64,000 nt of DNA, taken from the NCBI GenBank assembly GCA_021399435.1, contig JAJTUP010000078.1:1-64000 (forward strand), written 5' to 3'. The position numbers and the translations under genes are program-made. Shown piece after piece: positions 10,880 to 21,745 of this stretch (the first letter of the stretch is position 1; every line of letters begins with the position of its first letter). The notes under the pieces are model-generated. The model was given only the letters and a program-made list of their open reading frames with translations. It was not told where the DNA came from and made no database searches. This DNA is from Diaporthe sp. PMI_573 (lineage: Eukaryota > Ascomycota > Sordariomycetes > Diaporthales > Diaporthaceae).

Positions 10880-12849
10880 AGGCAGGGCAGGGCAGGAGAA
10901 GGTCAGTCTGGGAATAGTGAGGAAATAGGAGGGGAGCGGGGGTGGCTGGTCCATGAGTTGTCTTTACTAGAGGATATATACACGCGTCTTGCAAATATAT
11001 GATCCGGATTCGCCTAATGATCCCGTTCTTCGCTCTCTGATCACTAGCATCTGCCAGTCTCAACTTATATTCGCACCACTCCAGTATCATTTTGGGCATT
11101 TTTGCAGTTATTGAGAGTCTCGATATACAGACTAATCCTGACTGAGCATATCGATCATGTCCTATACCATTTCTGAGCCCTGGCGGATGCAAGCCCCCTT
11201 GTCGAAGACAATTTCTCCATCGCGTGCTTGCGGAGTCAGCTTGTTATGCATCATAGTCTGACGCTTTGGGGGTCTAGCTTCGTAAGAACTTATACCGGGA
11301 CAGAAGTAGTGTCAGGGTCATGGATTACACAGACTGCCACAAAGGCGCGACGGTGCCTGAACAATTGACTTGATTTTCACGGACACACCCAGGTGCTCTA
11401 TGTTCTTGTCGTTTCCTCTCTGAGGTCGAGCAATGTCAGGCATAATTAGTTTCCAAGGTGGAGAACCTTCTTCGGATTATACTAACAATCCCCGGCTGCT
11501 AGTCCTGCTGATCTCGTCTAGCGAGAGGTGTTGGTAGACGAAGGGCGTCCAAAACGTTGATAGTCCTGTTTTCATATAATCGACTCCGTTAGCACATCCT
11601 CGGACCTGGGGATAGAACTTTTCACAAAGGTAGACATATATAGTATATTGTAGGCTTTCTCGCTACGAAGTTTGCTGTCAGGTAGTAACCAGGCGAACAT
11701 ACAGTGGTCTTTCAGAAGGATCTTTTTCGAAGGGGCATACCCTTTCTGTCTTTAGATAGGGGACGGCTGCTTTATTACGGCCACCATAGGTGCGGGACGG
11801 CGCCTGATGGTTCCAAGTCTCAGTCAATGGCTGTTCTCGGGGGTTAAAGGTGATCTCAGCACATCCTATATTAGGCATACGCGAAGACCTTTCTAATCCG
11901 AGCAGGTTGCAATATAAGCGCTGTTTTTCTTTTTGAATCTCTTTCTCTAAGGTCTTGATTTTCTTAGAATACTGATAGTTCTTCAGGGGCTGTTTTCTCT
12001 TGGTATCCCTTCACAGAAGCTCTTGTATTAGCGTTGAGAGCTCCCTAATCTCGTTTTTAAGTTCGGCATTATCCTTTCATCAGTAGTCTGCTAAACCACT
12101 CTGATCTTTGCAGTCGGCTGCCGGATCCGTCCGGAGTGACGCAATGTGATAGCATCTCCACAAACCGTGATCAATATCCCCTCGCCTAGGGATACTACCA
12201 TAATTACGACGGAGTTTGTTTCTGATAAGAAATAATATAGCTGCGGGCTGAAGACTTCTATAAGCTTAATAACCACTAATATCAGTGGCTAAGAAAAGGG
12301 TTTTTTTTCTTCTTCAGAAAGTGAGAGGCTCATTTCGTAGGTTGAATGGATCCGAATGATCCTTCTCTTAGGTAAATGGTCTGTCATGTGACTTGTGGCT
12401 TGGCTAGACTCTGCCGCTAGCCTAGCAGACCTTTGCCGCTTATGTTGGCTCTCCCTAGTCCTACTTTTGTCACAATCGTGACGCTTACCTCGTTTACACC
12501 TCAACTTCCAGGCGCGGCTTCGAAATAATTCCGCTTCCGACATAACCCACGCTGTGTTTCTAATGAACAGCATTATAAATCATATTACTCCACTTTCTAT
12601 GCCCGGGATTATGCCCGGACATATGCAATAACATAACACCGATACCTCCGTCAGCAACTTCAATGTCTACAATATACACAGGCAAGAGGCGCTCACCGGG
12701 CCCCTTCAATAGCCTGAGCCCAACGTTAAGTTGTACTCCCAATGTCAATATATAAAATAGCCCAGGGCGGCAGGGTCAAGCTGAAATTTCGAGTACATGT
12801 TTCCAACAACACAGAGCACCCACCGTGTTAATCACTCACCCTTCCCACC
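10880..12849. other. Transition region without a supported gene
   Basis: Base composition returns to near-balanced here. Short minus-strand frames (up to about 104 codons near 10878-11192, 11678-11878 and 12289-12573) lack recognisable domains, and I could not join them with credible splice sites. One or more decayed genes may be present, for instance a minus-strand relic between about 11,650 and 12,580 with a basic, Arg/Lys-rich segment. I do not call any. Confidence 0.4.
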
Positions 12850-13380
12850 ATGTCTACTAAAGCCTCTTCCTCTTCTGAGCCTATCCCCGTGGTCGTCATT
12901 GGCTGGGGGCGCAACAACGGCGTTACCCTTACTCCTGATATCTTCTTAAACCACAACTCGACTTATACTATGACCGCCATGATGGATTTCGCCGAGACGC
13001 TAGAGCAGTACAGCTACACGCCGCAAAACCTCGGGGCAGTCCTACACAACTTACACCCGAGACCCCGGGCGCTTGTTGTTGGTATTGCTGTGCCCACTTC
13101 CTTAACGGACGAGATAACGGCCGTATGGAATGAGTATGTCGACACGGCTCTGAAGAAGGACTTCAAGGAAAACGATGAGTGGAAGAAAAACCATTGCGCA
13201 CATGTAAGTGCCCAGAAGTTAATATACCTGGTGTTTAAAGGCTGACTCTTACGGCAGCTACAACTTTGGCACTATGTTGATCCTGCCTCGGGCACAGGCC
13301 CTCCGCCTGAAGTTAAGTGGGGGGAAGAAATGTGCAGACAGCTGGATCTTGTGTTTCGACCTGAAATCACCAGGGACTAA
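12850..13380 (+). CDS. Small hypothetical fungal protein, two exons
   Basis: Exon 1 is 12850-13203 and exon 2 is 13258-13380, with a 54-nt intron (GTAAGT donor, GGCTGAC branch-like site, CGGCAG acceptor). The spliced product is 158 residues. The intron was preferred over read-through because the downstream frame (beginning LQLWHYVDP and containing PEVKWGEEMC) looks coding, whereas the unspliced extension stops within the intron. The protein has a Ser-rich start, no signal peptide, no membrane segment and no motif I recognise; Trp, Asp and Pro are frequent. The start context is CACCATG. It stands alone at the inner edge of the repeat compartment, about 2 kb from the last transposon remains. 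Function unknown. Confidence 0.55.
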
Positions 13381-14241
13381 TCTAGCTTCTGATGCTTGTG
13401 TAGGTGCTATTCTATGTTGTAGTGTTGCAGGGTGTGGCGAAAGTGCGTTGCCTTATGCAAGGGACCCATAGAAAGGCCCCACCCCCTACCGTTGCTTTAG
13501 TTACTCTCCGCTCAGAATCCAATCCAGTCTTCTTTCGAATTTATTCTCTACGTGAATACACACAACCCACTTACCCTCTATTTGTTGCCTTCTATCCTTG
13601 AGTTCTGTCCCTCGCGCTGGGGGGGGGGGCGCCTTTTTCTAACAAAGGGCTCGGCAGAATGGTGTATCTACATGGTTGCTGTAATTTACCCCATTTCACT
13701 GTGCCTGAATGATGGATGGGGCACAAAACAATTAATGTAAAAGTACTTCAGGCCCGTTAATGCAGCTGGTCCGGGGTGCAAATTTTCTTCAGGTGCTTAC
13801 CTAGTTATTAGATATCGCACCTAAAACTCGCTCACGACTCTTAGTATTGTAAGCCACTCATTCGATGGCTGTTCAACCATTGCTTGCATTTTGCACCAAA
13901 GGGAATGCTCGACTTAAAAAAAACATGTCATGAAACGACCTTGGGAAAGGATTGACGGTTTATTGATTGCCGCCGGTCAAGGATGGGGTTCGAGCATGGT
14001 TTTGGCACGGCGACTAAAGACGGCTAACGGGTCACAGTTGCGACGCTAACTGCCTGGGTGCCTAAGAACGGAACGGATGCAATTAGCATATTCTACAATT
14101 CTACAAGTTGGGCTTTTTCGGCCCAACCTACTTTGATGGCCGTGAACGGTGCATATAAGAAGACGCCCCTTCTCGACCCTTTCCCTCATCCCAAACCCGC
14201 GAGCTAGAAGTACCACTCCACAACCACATAATCCTACCATC
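13381..14241. other. Intergenic region upstream of the RNase H gene
   Basis: No gene is supported. There is a G homopolymer of 11-12 at about 13619-13630. A TATA-like box (ATATAAG) at 14153-14159 lies about 85 bases before the chosen start of the next gene and probably belongs to its promoter. Confidence 0.5.
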
Positions 14242-15270
14242 ATGGGTAAATCTTCGCCGACCAGGACTCAGAAGAAGAAGGAGCGGCGCCCGGGGCGAAG
14301 TGACAGGGCCATTGCCGCGTCCCTTGCACAACACATCTCGGGCATCGCCGAGGCAAACAGGAAGGCCAACGCCCGCAGAGAACTTGCCCTACTGCGCTCT
14401 ACTGCCGAGCTCCGCTTCCTGGGAGACGTCATCATCGTCCAGTCCAGAGATGATGCCATCGTTTCGGCGAGGAAGGCATGTCGACCGGGCCCCGAATGCA
14501 CAGAGAAGGAGCTTATTTTCTATGTCGACGGCTCTTCATTTTACAAAAGAGGGAAGCGCAACGCAAGAAAATGTGCAGGTGCTGCCGTTGTATTTCAAGC
14601 TGACGATGGCCAAGACTGGCAAGAACGTGTTTTCCCCTTGCCGTCCAAGTCCGACGCATCCACCGCCGAGATGGCCGCTATTTCCGAGGGGCTGGCAGTC
14701 GCGCTGTCGCAGACTTTGATTCGACCAGCAGGAATTCGCAAGGTGGTGATATTCTCTGATTCCCAGGAAGCCTTAGGTTGCGTGGACAAGCTACGTCAAC
14801 ACACATTCAGCGAGGAGTGGCTCCGTGGTGAACTGAATTCGGTTCTGCGCAAGCTTATTACAAGGTCACAATATTTTGGTAAATTGGGCATCTCAGTTGA
14901 GCTCCATTGGGTCCCAGCCCACTCGGGCGTGGAAGGGAACATACGTGCTGACACAGCTGCTCGGAGCGCAGCCGCAGACGACAGTGCTGGTCCCGGCTTC
15001 ACAAACGGTGTCTATCTGGATGAGGCGCTTCGCTTGATCGAGCTTGAAGTCACTGGGAAAGACAGTGGAGACAAACCTGTTCGGGCAAAAAGGCAGCGGC
15101 AGCGATTGTCTAGGTATCTCCCTGAAGGTCATCCTCATCGACAGCGGATTCCCGAGGCCGGACCTCCCACACACAGCACCTCCGGACTATTATCAAGCTG
15201 TGCAGATGCACTGTCTCCCGAACCTACCAGCGAGACGCCACGGTCCGAACCGGATCATCACTGGGCTTGA
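14242..15270 (+). CDS. Stand-alone type I RNase H domain protein
   Basis: Single exon of 342 codons. The start at 14242 (MGKSSPTR) was preferred to the in-frame ATG at 14149 because a TATA-like box at 14153-14159 overlaps that earlier start. Residues 1-90 are basic and helical. Residues 91-245 form an RNase H fold with the expected acidic tetrad: D96 in YVDGSS, E143 in AEMAAISE, D173 in FSDSQEA and D237 in NIRADTAA, plus H227 in the WVPAHSGVEGN loop. The last 95 residues are low-complexity. Known members cleave RNA in RNA-DNA hybrids. The hybrid-binding module of cellular RNase H1 is absent, and the domain resembles RNase H modules of LINE-type retrotransposons, so this may be a captured transposon domain (inference). 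All catalytic residues are intact. Confidence 0.75.
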   Translation: MGKSSPTRTQKKKERRPGRSDRAIAASLAQHISGIAEANRKANARRELALLRSTAELRFLGDVIIVQSRDDAIVSARKACRPGPECTEKELIFYVDGSSFYKRGKRNARKCAGAAVVFQADDGQDWQERVFPLPSKSDASTAEMAAISEGLAVALSQTLIRPAGIRKVVIFSDSQEALGCVDKLRQHTFSEEWLRGELNSVLRKLITRSQYFGKLGISVELHWVPAHSGVEGNIRADTAARSAAADDSAGPGFTNGVYLDEALRLIELEVTGKDSGDKPVRAKRQRQRLSRYLPEGHPHRQRIPEAGPPTHSTSGLLSSCADALSPEPTSETPRSEPDHHWA

Positions 15271-15621
15271 TCACCACTTTAGGGCAATGGACGATCCCAC
15301 GATGCCACATTCATATTATTACACATTTACGCTGATCGGTAAACTGATTTGAGGCAATTTACACATATGAGAATCTCCTCTATCAACAAGCAACTAAATA
15401 ACATCACTCGGCCGGTCTGCATCCGTTCACGGACATTAATTCTATTACGTGATCACCACCCTGAGCGTCGTCAGATAAAGATGCCCACTGCATGACCCCA
15501 GATTGCGATCGCTGCCCCTTTGATCTGTCCACGCGTGCTAGAGTCCTGAAGATGGAGCCGAGATGAATGGCGGTCCCTGCTTTACCAGGTGGGTGTGGGC
15601 CAGCCGCCGGGGCGCTCGCTA
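15271..15621. other. Intergenic region between the RNase H gene and transposon copy 1
   Basis: No gene supported. The region ends at the TA target dinucleotide (15620-15621) of the DNA transposon. Confidence 0.5.
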
Positions 15622-17471
15622 ACGTCCCCGGCCCGGCTTCCGCCCCCCCCCTGATTCCGCCCCCCCCACATCCGCGTTCACGCGTGTACGCGTCTGCCCC
15701 CACCCTATATAAACTCAACCATATCTTTCCGAGAGAATTTTTTCTGGTCACCAAACTTCTTCCAAGCATCAACCTAGTCATCATGAAGCCCTATGGGGAA
15801 GCCGAGATCCATGACGCCCTTGTTGCGTGCAGGGATGGAATGCCCGTCAAGCAGGCTTGCAGGACCTGGCATATCCCCCGTTCCACACTTCGCGATCGCC
15901 TCGCCGGCGCGCAAAGTCAGCGCGTTTCTCACGAACCTCAGAGGCCTCTTTCTGATGATCAGGAGGATCGATTGGCCCTATTCCTTATCAACCAAAGCAG
16001 CTTGGGCCATGCGTTAACTCGCTGGGAAACGAGGGCTCTGGCAGCCCGAATGGCCTCGTCGGGGAAGGAGGTCGCTCCTCTCGGAAGGAAGTGGCTGAGG
16101 GCCTTCCTCCTTCGTCACCCTATCCTCCAAAGCCGTAAGTACCAGCGCGTTGAGGCTAAACGGCTAAGGGCAGCTACCAAAAAGAACGTTGGGTCGTGGT
16201 TTGACTTCATGCAGTTGCCTATCGTGAAGGCAATTAAGCCGGCCAACTGATGGAATGCCGACGAGGGCGGGCTGATGGAGGGCAAGTCCGAGAAGGCGCT
16301 CACGATCGGCTATTCGGAAGGAAGCCAGCTTCTTCAGAAGGACTTTAATTCGAGAGCGTGGACCTCCTTCCTTGAGTGTATCTCCGCCACGGGCAAGTTC
16401 CTCGTCCCACTCGTTATTTTTAAGGGACTCAGCATTCAGCAGCAGTGGTTTCCTATCGCCCTTGAAGATCACGAGGGCTGGCAGTTCACGGCGACGAAGA
16501 AGGGGTGGATGGAGGAACCTATCGCTATCCACTGGCTTCGGAAGGTCTTCCTTCCTCAAACAGTACCAGAGGACCCATTAGAATGGCGCCTTCTCGTGAT
16601 CGATGGGCACCATACACATACAACGGTCGAGTTTATGTGGGAATGCTTCTCGAATAAGGTGTATATCGTTTTTTTGCCCGCCCATACTTCGCATATGCTG
16701 CAACCGCTCGATGTGGCGATCTTCGGCCCTCTAAAGCTCGCATTTAAGAAGCATCTCGATCACCAGGGAGGGCACGATTCGTCAACAGTCGTGGCAAAGA
16801 AACGGTTTCTTTATTGCTATCACAAGGCTCGAATTGACACTTTGACGGAAGCAAATATACGTTCTGGCTGGCGGGCGACTGGTCTCTGGCCAGTGTCTAA
16901 GCATAGGGCACTCGGAAGCCACTTTATCGCCGATAATCGCGAGAAGGAAGCGAGATCGTTGGAATCTGGCGGTACCAATAGCTCCAGCAGCCATTTCTGC
17001 ACTGATAAGTGTTTTTGTCGGCCTCGAGGGACCATTTTTGCGACCCCTAAGCGATCTCAAGACCTAAGGGGTATGGTGGCTCGGTATGCCCGTCAGAAGA
17101 ATCTCAGCCCCACATCACGACTCCTCTTCAGGAAAATCCTCAAAAGTTGGGACCAGATAGACGTCGATCTGACGATGTCCTCACAAAAAGCCCGAGAGTT
17201 GGAAGCCCAGATTGAAGCCAGTAGGGTAGTCCGAAGGAAGAAGGTTCAACTTGACCCGAATGAACTTTTCGCCGATATCGAGGCCATTCGGAGGACTCAG
17301 ATTGAAGCGGGGGTGGTATCAGAAGAAAGCGACGCTTCAGAAGAGTCGGAAACACCATCGGAAGCGAGGTCAACTATCGTGGTGGCGGCGTCGTCGGCGA
17401 CGAGGCGAAGGGGGCGGTCGTGAGGGAAGGGGGCGGAATCAGGGGGGGGGCGGAAGCCGGGCCGGGGACGT
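15622..17471 (+). mobile_element. 1,850-bp pogo/Fot1-like (Tc1-mariner) DNA transposon, copy 1
   Basis: The element has 43-bp perfect terminal inverted repeats beginning ACGTCCCCGG and is flanked by the TA duplication typical of Tc1/mariner elements (15620-15621 and 17472-17473). It contains one transposase reading frame (15783-17423) interrupted by an in-frame TGA, a TATATAAA box at 15706-15713 and CG-rich subterminal CACGCG/TACGCG motifs near 15680-15693. An equally long copy lies in inverted orientation at 30861-32710. Neither shows RIP-style AT enrichment. Confidence 0.95.
15783..17423 (+). pseudogene. pogo/Fot1-type DDE transposase with in-frame TGA
   Basis: The frame spans 547 codons from ATG 15783 to the TGA stop at 17421-17423. 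It would cut and paste the element via its terminal repeats. Residues 1-60 form a Psq-type helix-turn-helix (ACRTWHIPRSTLRDRL), followed by a CENP-B-like DNA-binding helix bundle up to about 150. A DDE core follows with D160 in NADE, D274 in VIDGHH and D310 in LQPLDV, 35 residues apart, which is the DD35D arrangement of pogo/Fot1. Codon 156 is TGA (16248-16250), four codons before D160, and splits the protein into a DNA-binding half and a catalytic half. Family members usually read NRWNADE here, so a CGA-to-TGA change is likely. The catalytic half could restart at M165 (16275) but would lack D160. The C-terminal 100 residues are acidic, then Arg-rich. Confidence 0.85.
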
Positions 17472-18602
17472 TAAACATGCTCTCCCGTGAGCGGGTAAAC
17501 ATTCCTATCTCCGCAACACAAACTTGAACTACATTGGGTCAGAACGTCTTCTTCACATGTGATGGAAGAGACACGCAAGCCGATCATCACTTCGGACAAG
17601 GAGTCTTCAGTTTCGATCCGCCGTTGCCAATTACTATTCACCTGAGTTGTTGTTCACAGGGGGATGAAAGTGACCGGGGCACGGCTTGGCAAGTGTCTGC
17701 TCACCTAGCGGCCACCTACTCTTCCGTCCGTACAGAGTGAGTACGTAGCTACGGAATCATCGCCATGCTCTCACCAAAAACTGCATAGTATGCAAATTTT
17801 TCTTGACCGGATTGTTGCGTCTGCGCCGACATTCTCCTGAGAAAAAGGGATAAACGTCGACTAAGCCACTACGCCTGGATGAGGCTGAGCCTAGACCCTC
17901 GTTCCCCTGTTCCAAGCCCGGGACTGCGCCAATTCACATTGTCATGCGGCCCACATTTAACCGCGTCACGTCAATCCGGGGCTCTGCCGGGTCCACTTAG
18001 CCGACCTGTTATCTGGCGGCCTCTTCATGCATATGTGTAGTACGGTCAAAAACATATCATGGCCGTTCATACCGGTCTGAAGAATGACACTTAGTTTTCG
18101 GAGCATGTACAAGGACTGACACAAGCCCCTTATTATCAGAACTCCAGCAAAATCTTTTTGAACAATAACCTCATGCTTCTCTGCAGGTGCTGAGCTCCCT
18201 TTCAGACCATGCCGACTGCCAGAGCCACCCCGGACGAGGATGCCCCCCCCCCCCAAAAAAAAAGATTCTTAACCTGGGATGCCCTGGGGGTCTCAAAAAT
18301 TAGTCAGGGTTTCGACGGTCTCCCATGAGGCGCATAGGCGGCCATGATGGATACGACGGCAATGTAAAGGATAGATGCACGGGTGACGCGTGTTCGCATA
18401 AGAGTCAAATTGAGTACCCAGGTAATATTTTAATGACGTGTAAAATCGATACACTCTGTTCTATTCTAAAGTCCTTCCTTTGAAAGCATCTCCGCTATTT
18501 GAACATAGAAAGCAGTGGCGTTGAAGCTTCAGTCCATCAATGATTAGCATCAGCAGTACCAGTCAAGAAGTTGGTGGTGCGGCTTATAAGGCAAGGGTCG
18601 AC
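17472..18602. other. Intergenic region, no gene
   Basis: No supported coding sequence. A C run followed by an A run lies at about 18244-18264. Nothing else recognisable. Confidence 0.5.
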
Positions 18603-19388
18603 TCACGGGTTCTCCTCCCCCATTAATCTCCTCATCGCCCATCGCACCCTGTTTGTCCAGTTGATCAGGTCCAGATGACTCACATTCTCCAGCGTGCCCT
18701 TGTACGTCCCCCACTTTGAGCTGTCCACGCTAACCAGTCCATCGTTGGGCCCTTCCTCCTTGCTCAGGACGTTGAAGGACGCCCGGAATGGGCTCAGGAG
18801 CGGGGGCTTCTGGCTCAGTGCCGCGCCATACGAAAAGTACTGCACGTCTGGATCGTCGGGTGTCCGGGGGTTGAATTCCTGCTCCATATACTTGCGGGTC
18901 AGTTGCGAAAAAGCGCCGGTGCTGAGCCCCGTCGTGCGTTTCCACGCATTGTAAATTCCAGGCAGCCGGTCGGGACCGATCTGGTCGAGGAGATAGTCCG
19001 CGTAGGCAGAGCCGTGGTGGGGAGTGGCGATGGTGACCAGGGACCGCACGTTGATATCGTTCGAGGGCGGCTGCGTCTCCTGTCGCTCGGTGCGACGCCT
19101 GTGAGCATAGCTTATCATGTACCGCGCGTCCAGGCCGCCCATCGAGTGGGCGATGATATTCACCGGCCGCCCGTGGGACTCCTGGAGGATGTGGTCCCGG
19201 AGCTTGGCGGAGCGCTCCTCAATGCTCCCGGTTGGCGGGACTGTGGCCGTGAGGACCTCGGCGCCGTTCTCGGTCAGGGCCTCCTTGATTCCATGCCAGT
19301 AATGAATCGGTGGGAGGTAATTCCCGGCGAGCTTCAGCTCTGCGAAGCCCAGGAGGCCATGGGCGAGTACGATTGGGTACTTGGGCAT
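18603..19388 (-). CDS. Alpha/beta-hydrolase, triacylglycerol lipase-like
   Basis: 261 residues from ATG 19388. The start was set there because a plausible 5'-UTR intron (donor GTTTGC near 19441, branch GCTGAC, acceptor TTACAG) ends exactly at this ATG. The fold is that of bacterial-type lipases: an oxyanion HGLLG motif at 10-14, nucleophile S82 in AHSMGG, probable acid D216 in GPNDGLVS and H238 in VSHLDLIN. It would hydrolyse triacylglycerols or other carboxyl esters. No signal peptide is visible, so an intracellular location is likely unless an upstream exon adds one. The coding strand is GC-rich, unlike the AT-rich compartment. Substrate specificity cannot be read from sequence. Confidence 0.85.
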   Translation of the reverse strand: MPKYPIVLAHGLLGFAELKLAGNYLPPIHYWHGIKEALTENGAEVLTATVPPTGSIEERSAKLRDHILQESHGRPVNIIAHSMGGLDARYMISYAHRRRTERQETQPPSNDINVRSLVTIATPHHGSAYADYLLDQIGPDRLPGIYNAWKRTTGLSTGAFSQLTRKYMEQEFNPRTPDDPDVQYFSYGAALSQKPPLLSPFRASFNVLSKEEGPNDGLVSVDSSKWGTYKGTLENVSHLDLINWTNRVRWAMRRLMGEENP

Positions 19389-20171
19389 CTGTAACAAGTG
19401 TCAGCACGCGAAGCTTCCGGGAACTGAGTGAGCAAGCAAACCTGCTGGGAGTCTCGGCTGATCCGGCTTCCAGGGATCGATGACCGTATAATAGAAGAAT
19501 TGTTTCACAGCTTTTTTACACTGAGTTTCGTATCATCTAGTACATATTGAAACGTGCATGGTGGATTGAATGCTGCTTTACCCGACGTGATGCTTCGGGT
19601 CAAAATCAGAATGGCACGGTCTCGTGCCCAGTCACGAAGTTGCGCCTCCCTAGTCTGTCCCTGGTGATGTCACTTCTGGTGGTGTGGCATACCCCTAACC
19701 CTTGTTATTTACAAACACCGGGATCCTTGCCCCCCCAAACCGTCGGCACACGCCCTTAAGAGGTAGTCGGACGGGTTTCAAGGTTGGTGTGCATTTCATG
19801 AACTGGAAAGTGCGGCATCTTAGAAACATTATTGCAGGTTATTTTTCAACGAAATAAATTGTGCGGCCTTGAAGTGGGACTATCAATCTGAATGAACCCC
19901 CCCCCCCCGGTACTAGAAGACGATTCGCCTCGCTTTAACACTCGCAAAACGCTCTGCCACCCAAAGCCAGCCTATAACGCCTCTATTAGCAAAAATGTGG
20001 CAAAAGACTTTCTCCATGCCGATCAAGCTTTCTGGCCGGTGAGTAGTGTCTGGGCAATATGCGCTTGGGCAGGCTGACATCAAAACCGAGGAATGGAACG
20101 ATTGCCAGACGCAGAAACCACCCACATGTAAAAAGATATTTCCCATTCCACAGGCCTCTCATGACCGTTAA
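19389..20171. other. Intergenic region with lipase promoter and 5' UTR
   Basis: The lipase leader exon and its intron occupy about 19389-19500. The rest has no supported gene. A run of ten C lies near 19898-19907. Confidence 0.5.
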
Positions 20172-21745
20172 TTACCAGATAGAGTCATGCCGCACCATAA
20201 CATCTCCACTCCGTGGCGAGCTCCTCGTCCTGGTCCTTCCTCCAGGTCCTCCACCCGAGCCTGCGGACGTGCCGCCTGTCTTTGACCCGTCACTTCGAGG
20301 CACTATCGTCACCTCCGACTCCACAATCTGGCCATTCCCATACTGTTGGCTCAGCATCATAGCCTGCGGTGGCACAAAAGGCACCCGGGTCAGGTTGCTC
20401 AAGGGTCTCTCGTACGGCGGCGGCTCAGAGTCGCCCATCGGTTGTGCCGGCGCCTGGCGCCTGTGCGAGTAGTGGCGGCTCCCGCAGAGACCTGACTGTC
20501 CCATTGAGCCCGTGTCTGTGGTGACTGATGGGGGCGGTGAGCGAGGTTCTTTGTTGTTGGCTGTTGCTGTGTTGTATCCAAAGCGATATTCGTCCGGGGA
20601 TGTTGCGGGGCAGGGACGCATAGTGAGTAGTGGCGACCCGGAGCTCCGTCGTGCGGGATAGACGTGGTCAAGATGATGGCGGGCTTTTCTTCTCGACGGT
20701 GATGTTGGGCCCCACGCGCGTCCGAATGCCGGGCCGGGAGGGAATAGTGTTACTAGTATAGCCGCGACGAGGACAAGTGCGCCGTCGAGGACGAGGGAGT
20801 ATGTATGGGATTGGGACAGGGCCGAAGCTAGTCCCCCGGACAGTTGGATTACTCGGGCGACCGTCCGTGCGAGAATCAGAGCCAAAGCCAATTGCATAAC
20901 TGTGTCGCAGGAGGGTTAGCAGGAAGTATACACATGGGGAAGTTCCGAGGAGAAAGATCGGGACGGAGGTGCGTATCTGTTTCAGGACCCAAACTCTATT
21001 GTCAACGTTGAACTTACACAACAGCGCCGTCTTGAACCTTGCGGAGAGGTAGACGCTACAGAAGCGCGGGTCGAGGACCTCTCGATGACGGAATACCCGA
21101 GACATGAACCAGAAGTATAATCCAAAGAACCCCAACAGGCTCAGGATCTGAATCGCGAGACCGGCGATGAGTACGTTGACTCCTTGTTGGATCTTGAAAA
21201 GAGAGTCAATCTATCACTTCGAGTGATACAGTCATGAGATTGAAGTTTGCCGAAAATGTACTGCTCACCTCGACCCCGTTGTAACCTCTGGCCGCAAAAA
21301 CGCAGCCTACGACCTGGTACGCAACGGTGAAGCCGTCAAGCGCGAGGAAAAAGTAGCCCAACCAAACGGGCTCTATTGGGGTGCTAAGATCGCTCCCGTA
21401 GAGGGCCAAGATATGAGGCAGGATGGTGTAGATGGCGGCACTGATTAGTGTCGGCCCCACAGCGGTTCCGAGAAGAGACATGACAAAAAAGGACTTGCTG
21501 GCGAGGTTCTTGCGGAGCAGGAGCCTTCCAGAATAGCCCACGACCTCCAGGAGAAGTCCCAAGCTCATGCTCAAGCTGTACACGGTCGTGCCACTTCTCG
21601 CGCCGATCCACAAATTGATCGGAACGAGTGTCGCGAAAGCAGCCAGCATGAAAGCGATGCCCTCGATCGGAGTGGGGCTAGACAGCCAGCCCTCCTCGAC
21701 GGGGCAAGTCGCCAACGTACAATCGGCAGCACCAGAGCTCGCCAT
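20172..21745 (-). CDS. RTA1-like 7TM protein (lipid-translocating exporter family)
   Basis: Three exons: 21745-21269, 21192-21018 and 20899-20172, with introns of 76 and 118 nt (GTGAGC...CAAG; GTAAGT...ACAG with CTGCTAAC branch). The spliced product is 459 residues. It has about seven hydrophobic segments in residues 30-270, including the family-like GRLLLRKN loop, SAAIYTILPHIL and ARTVARVIQLSGG. RTA1 proteins sit in the plasma membrane and are linked to lipid flipping and resistance to aminocholesterol-type drugs; substrates are poorly known. The hydrophilic tail of about 190 residues carries PPPY at about 377-380, a possible docking site for Rsp5-type ubiquitin ligases (inference). It ends in a Gly/Arg-rich stretch. 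The N-terminus has Cys residues before the first membrane segment, as is common in the family. Confidence 0.85.

Noticed and set aside
10878..12748. Series of short minus-strand frames as one multi-exon gene
   Set aside because: I could not connect them with credible GT-AG junctions and saw no domain, so only a possible relic is mentioned.
16275..17423. Catalytic half of the transposase as an independent functional gene
   Set aside because: A restart at 16275 omits the first catalytic Asp and the DNA-binding half; it is better read as a split transposase.
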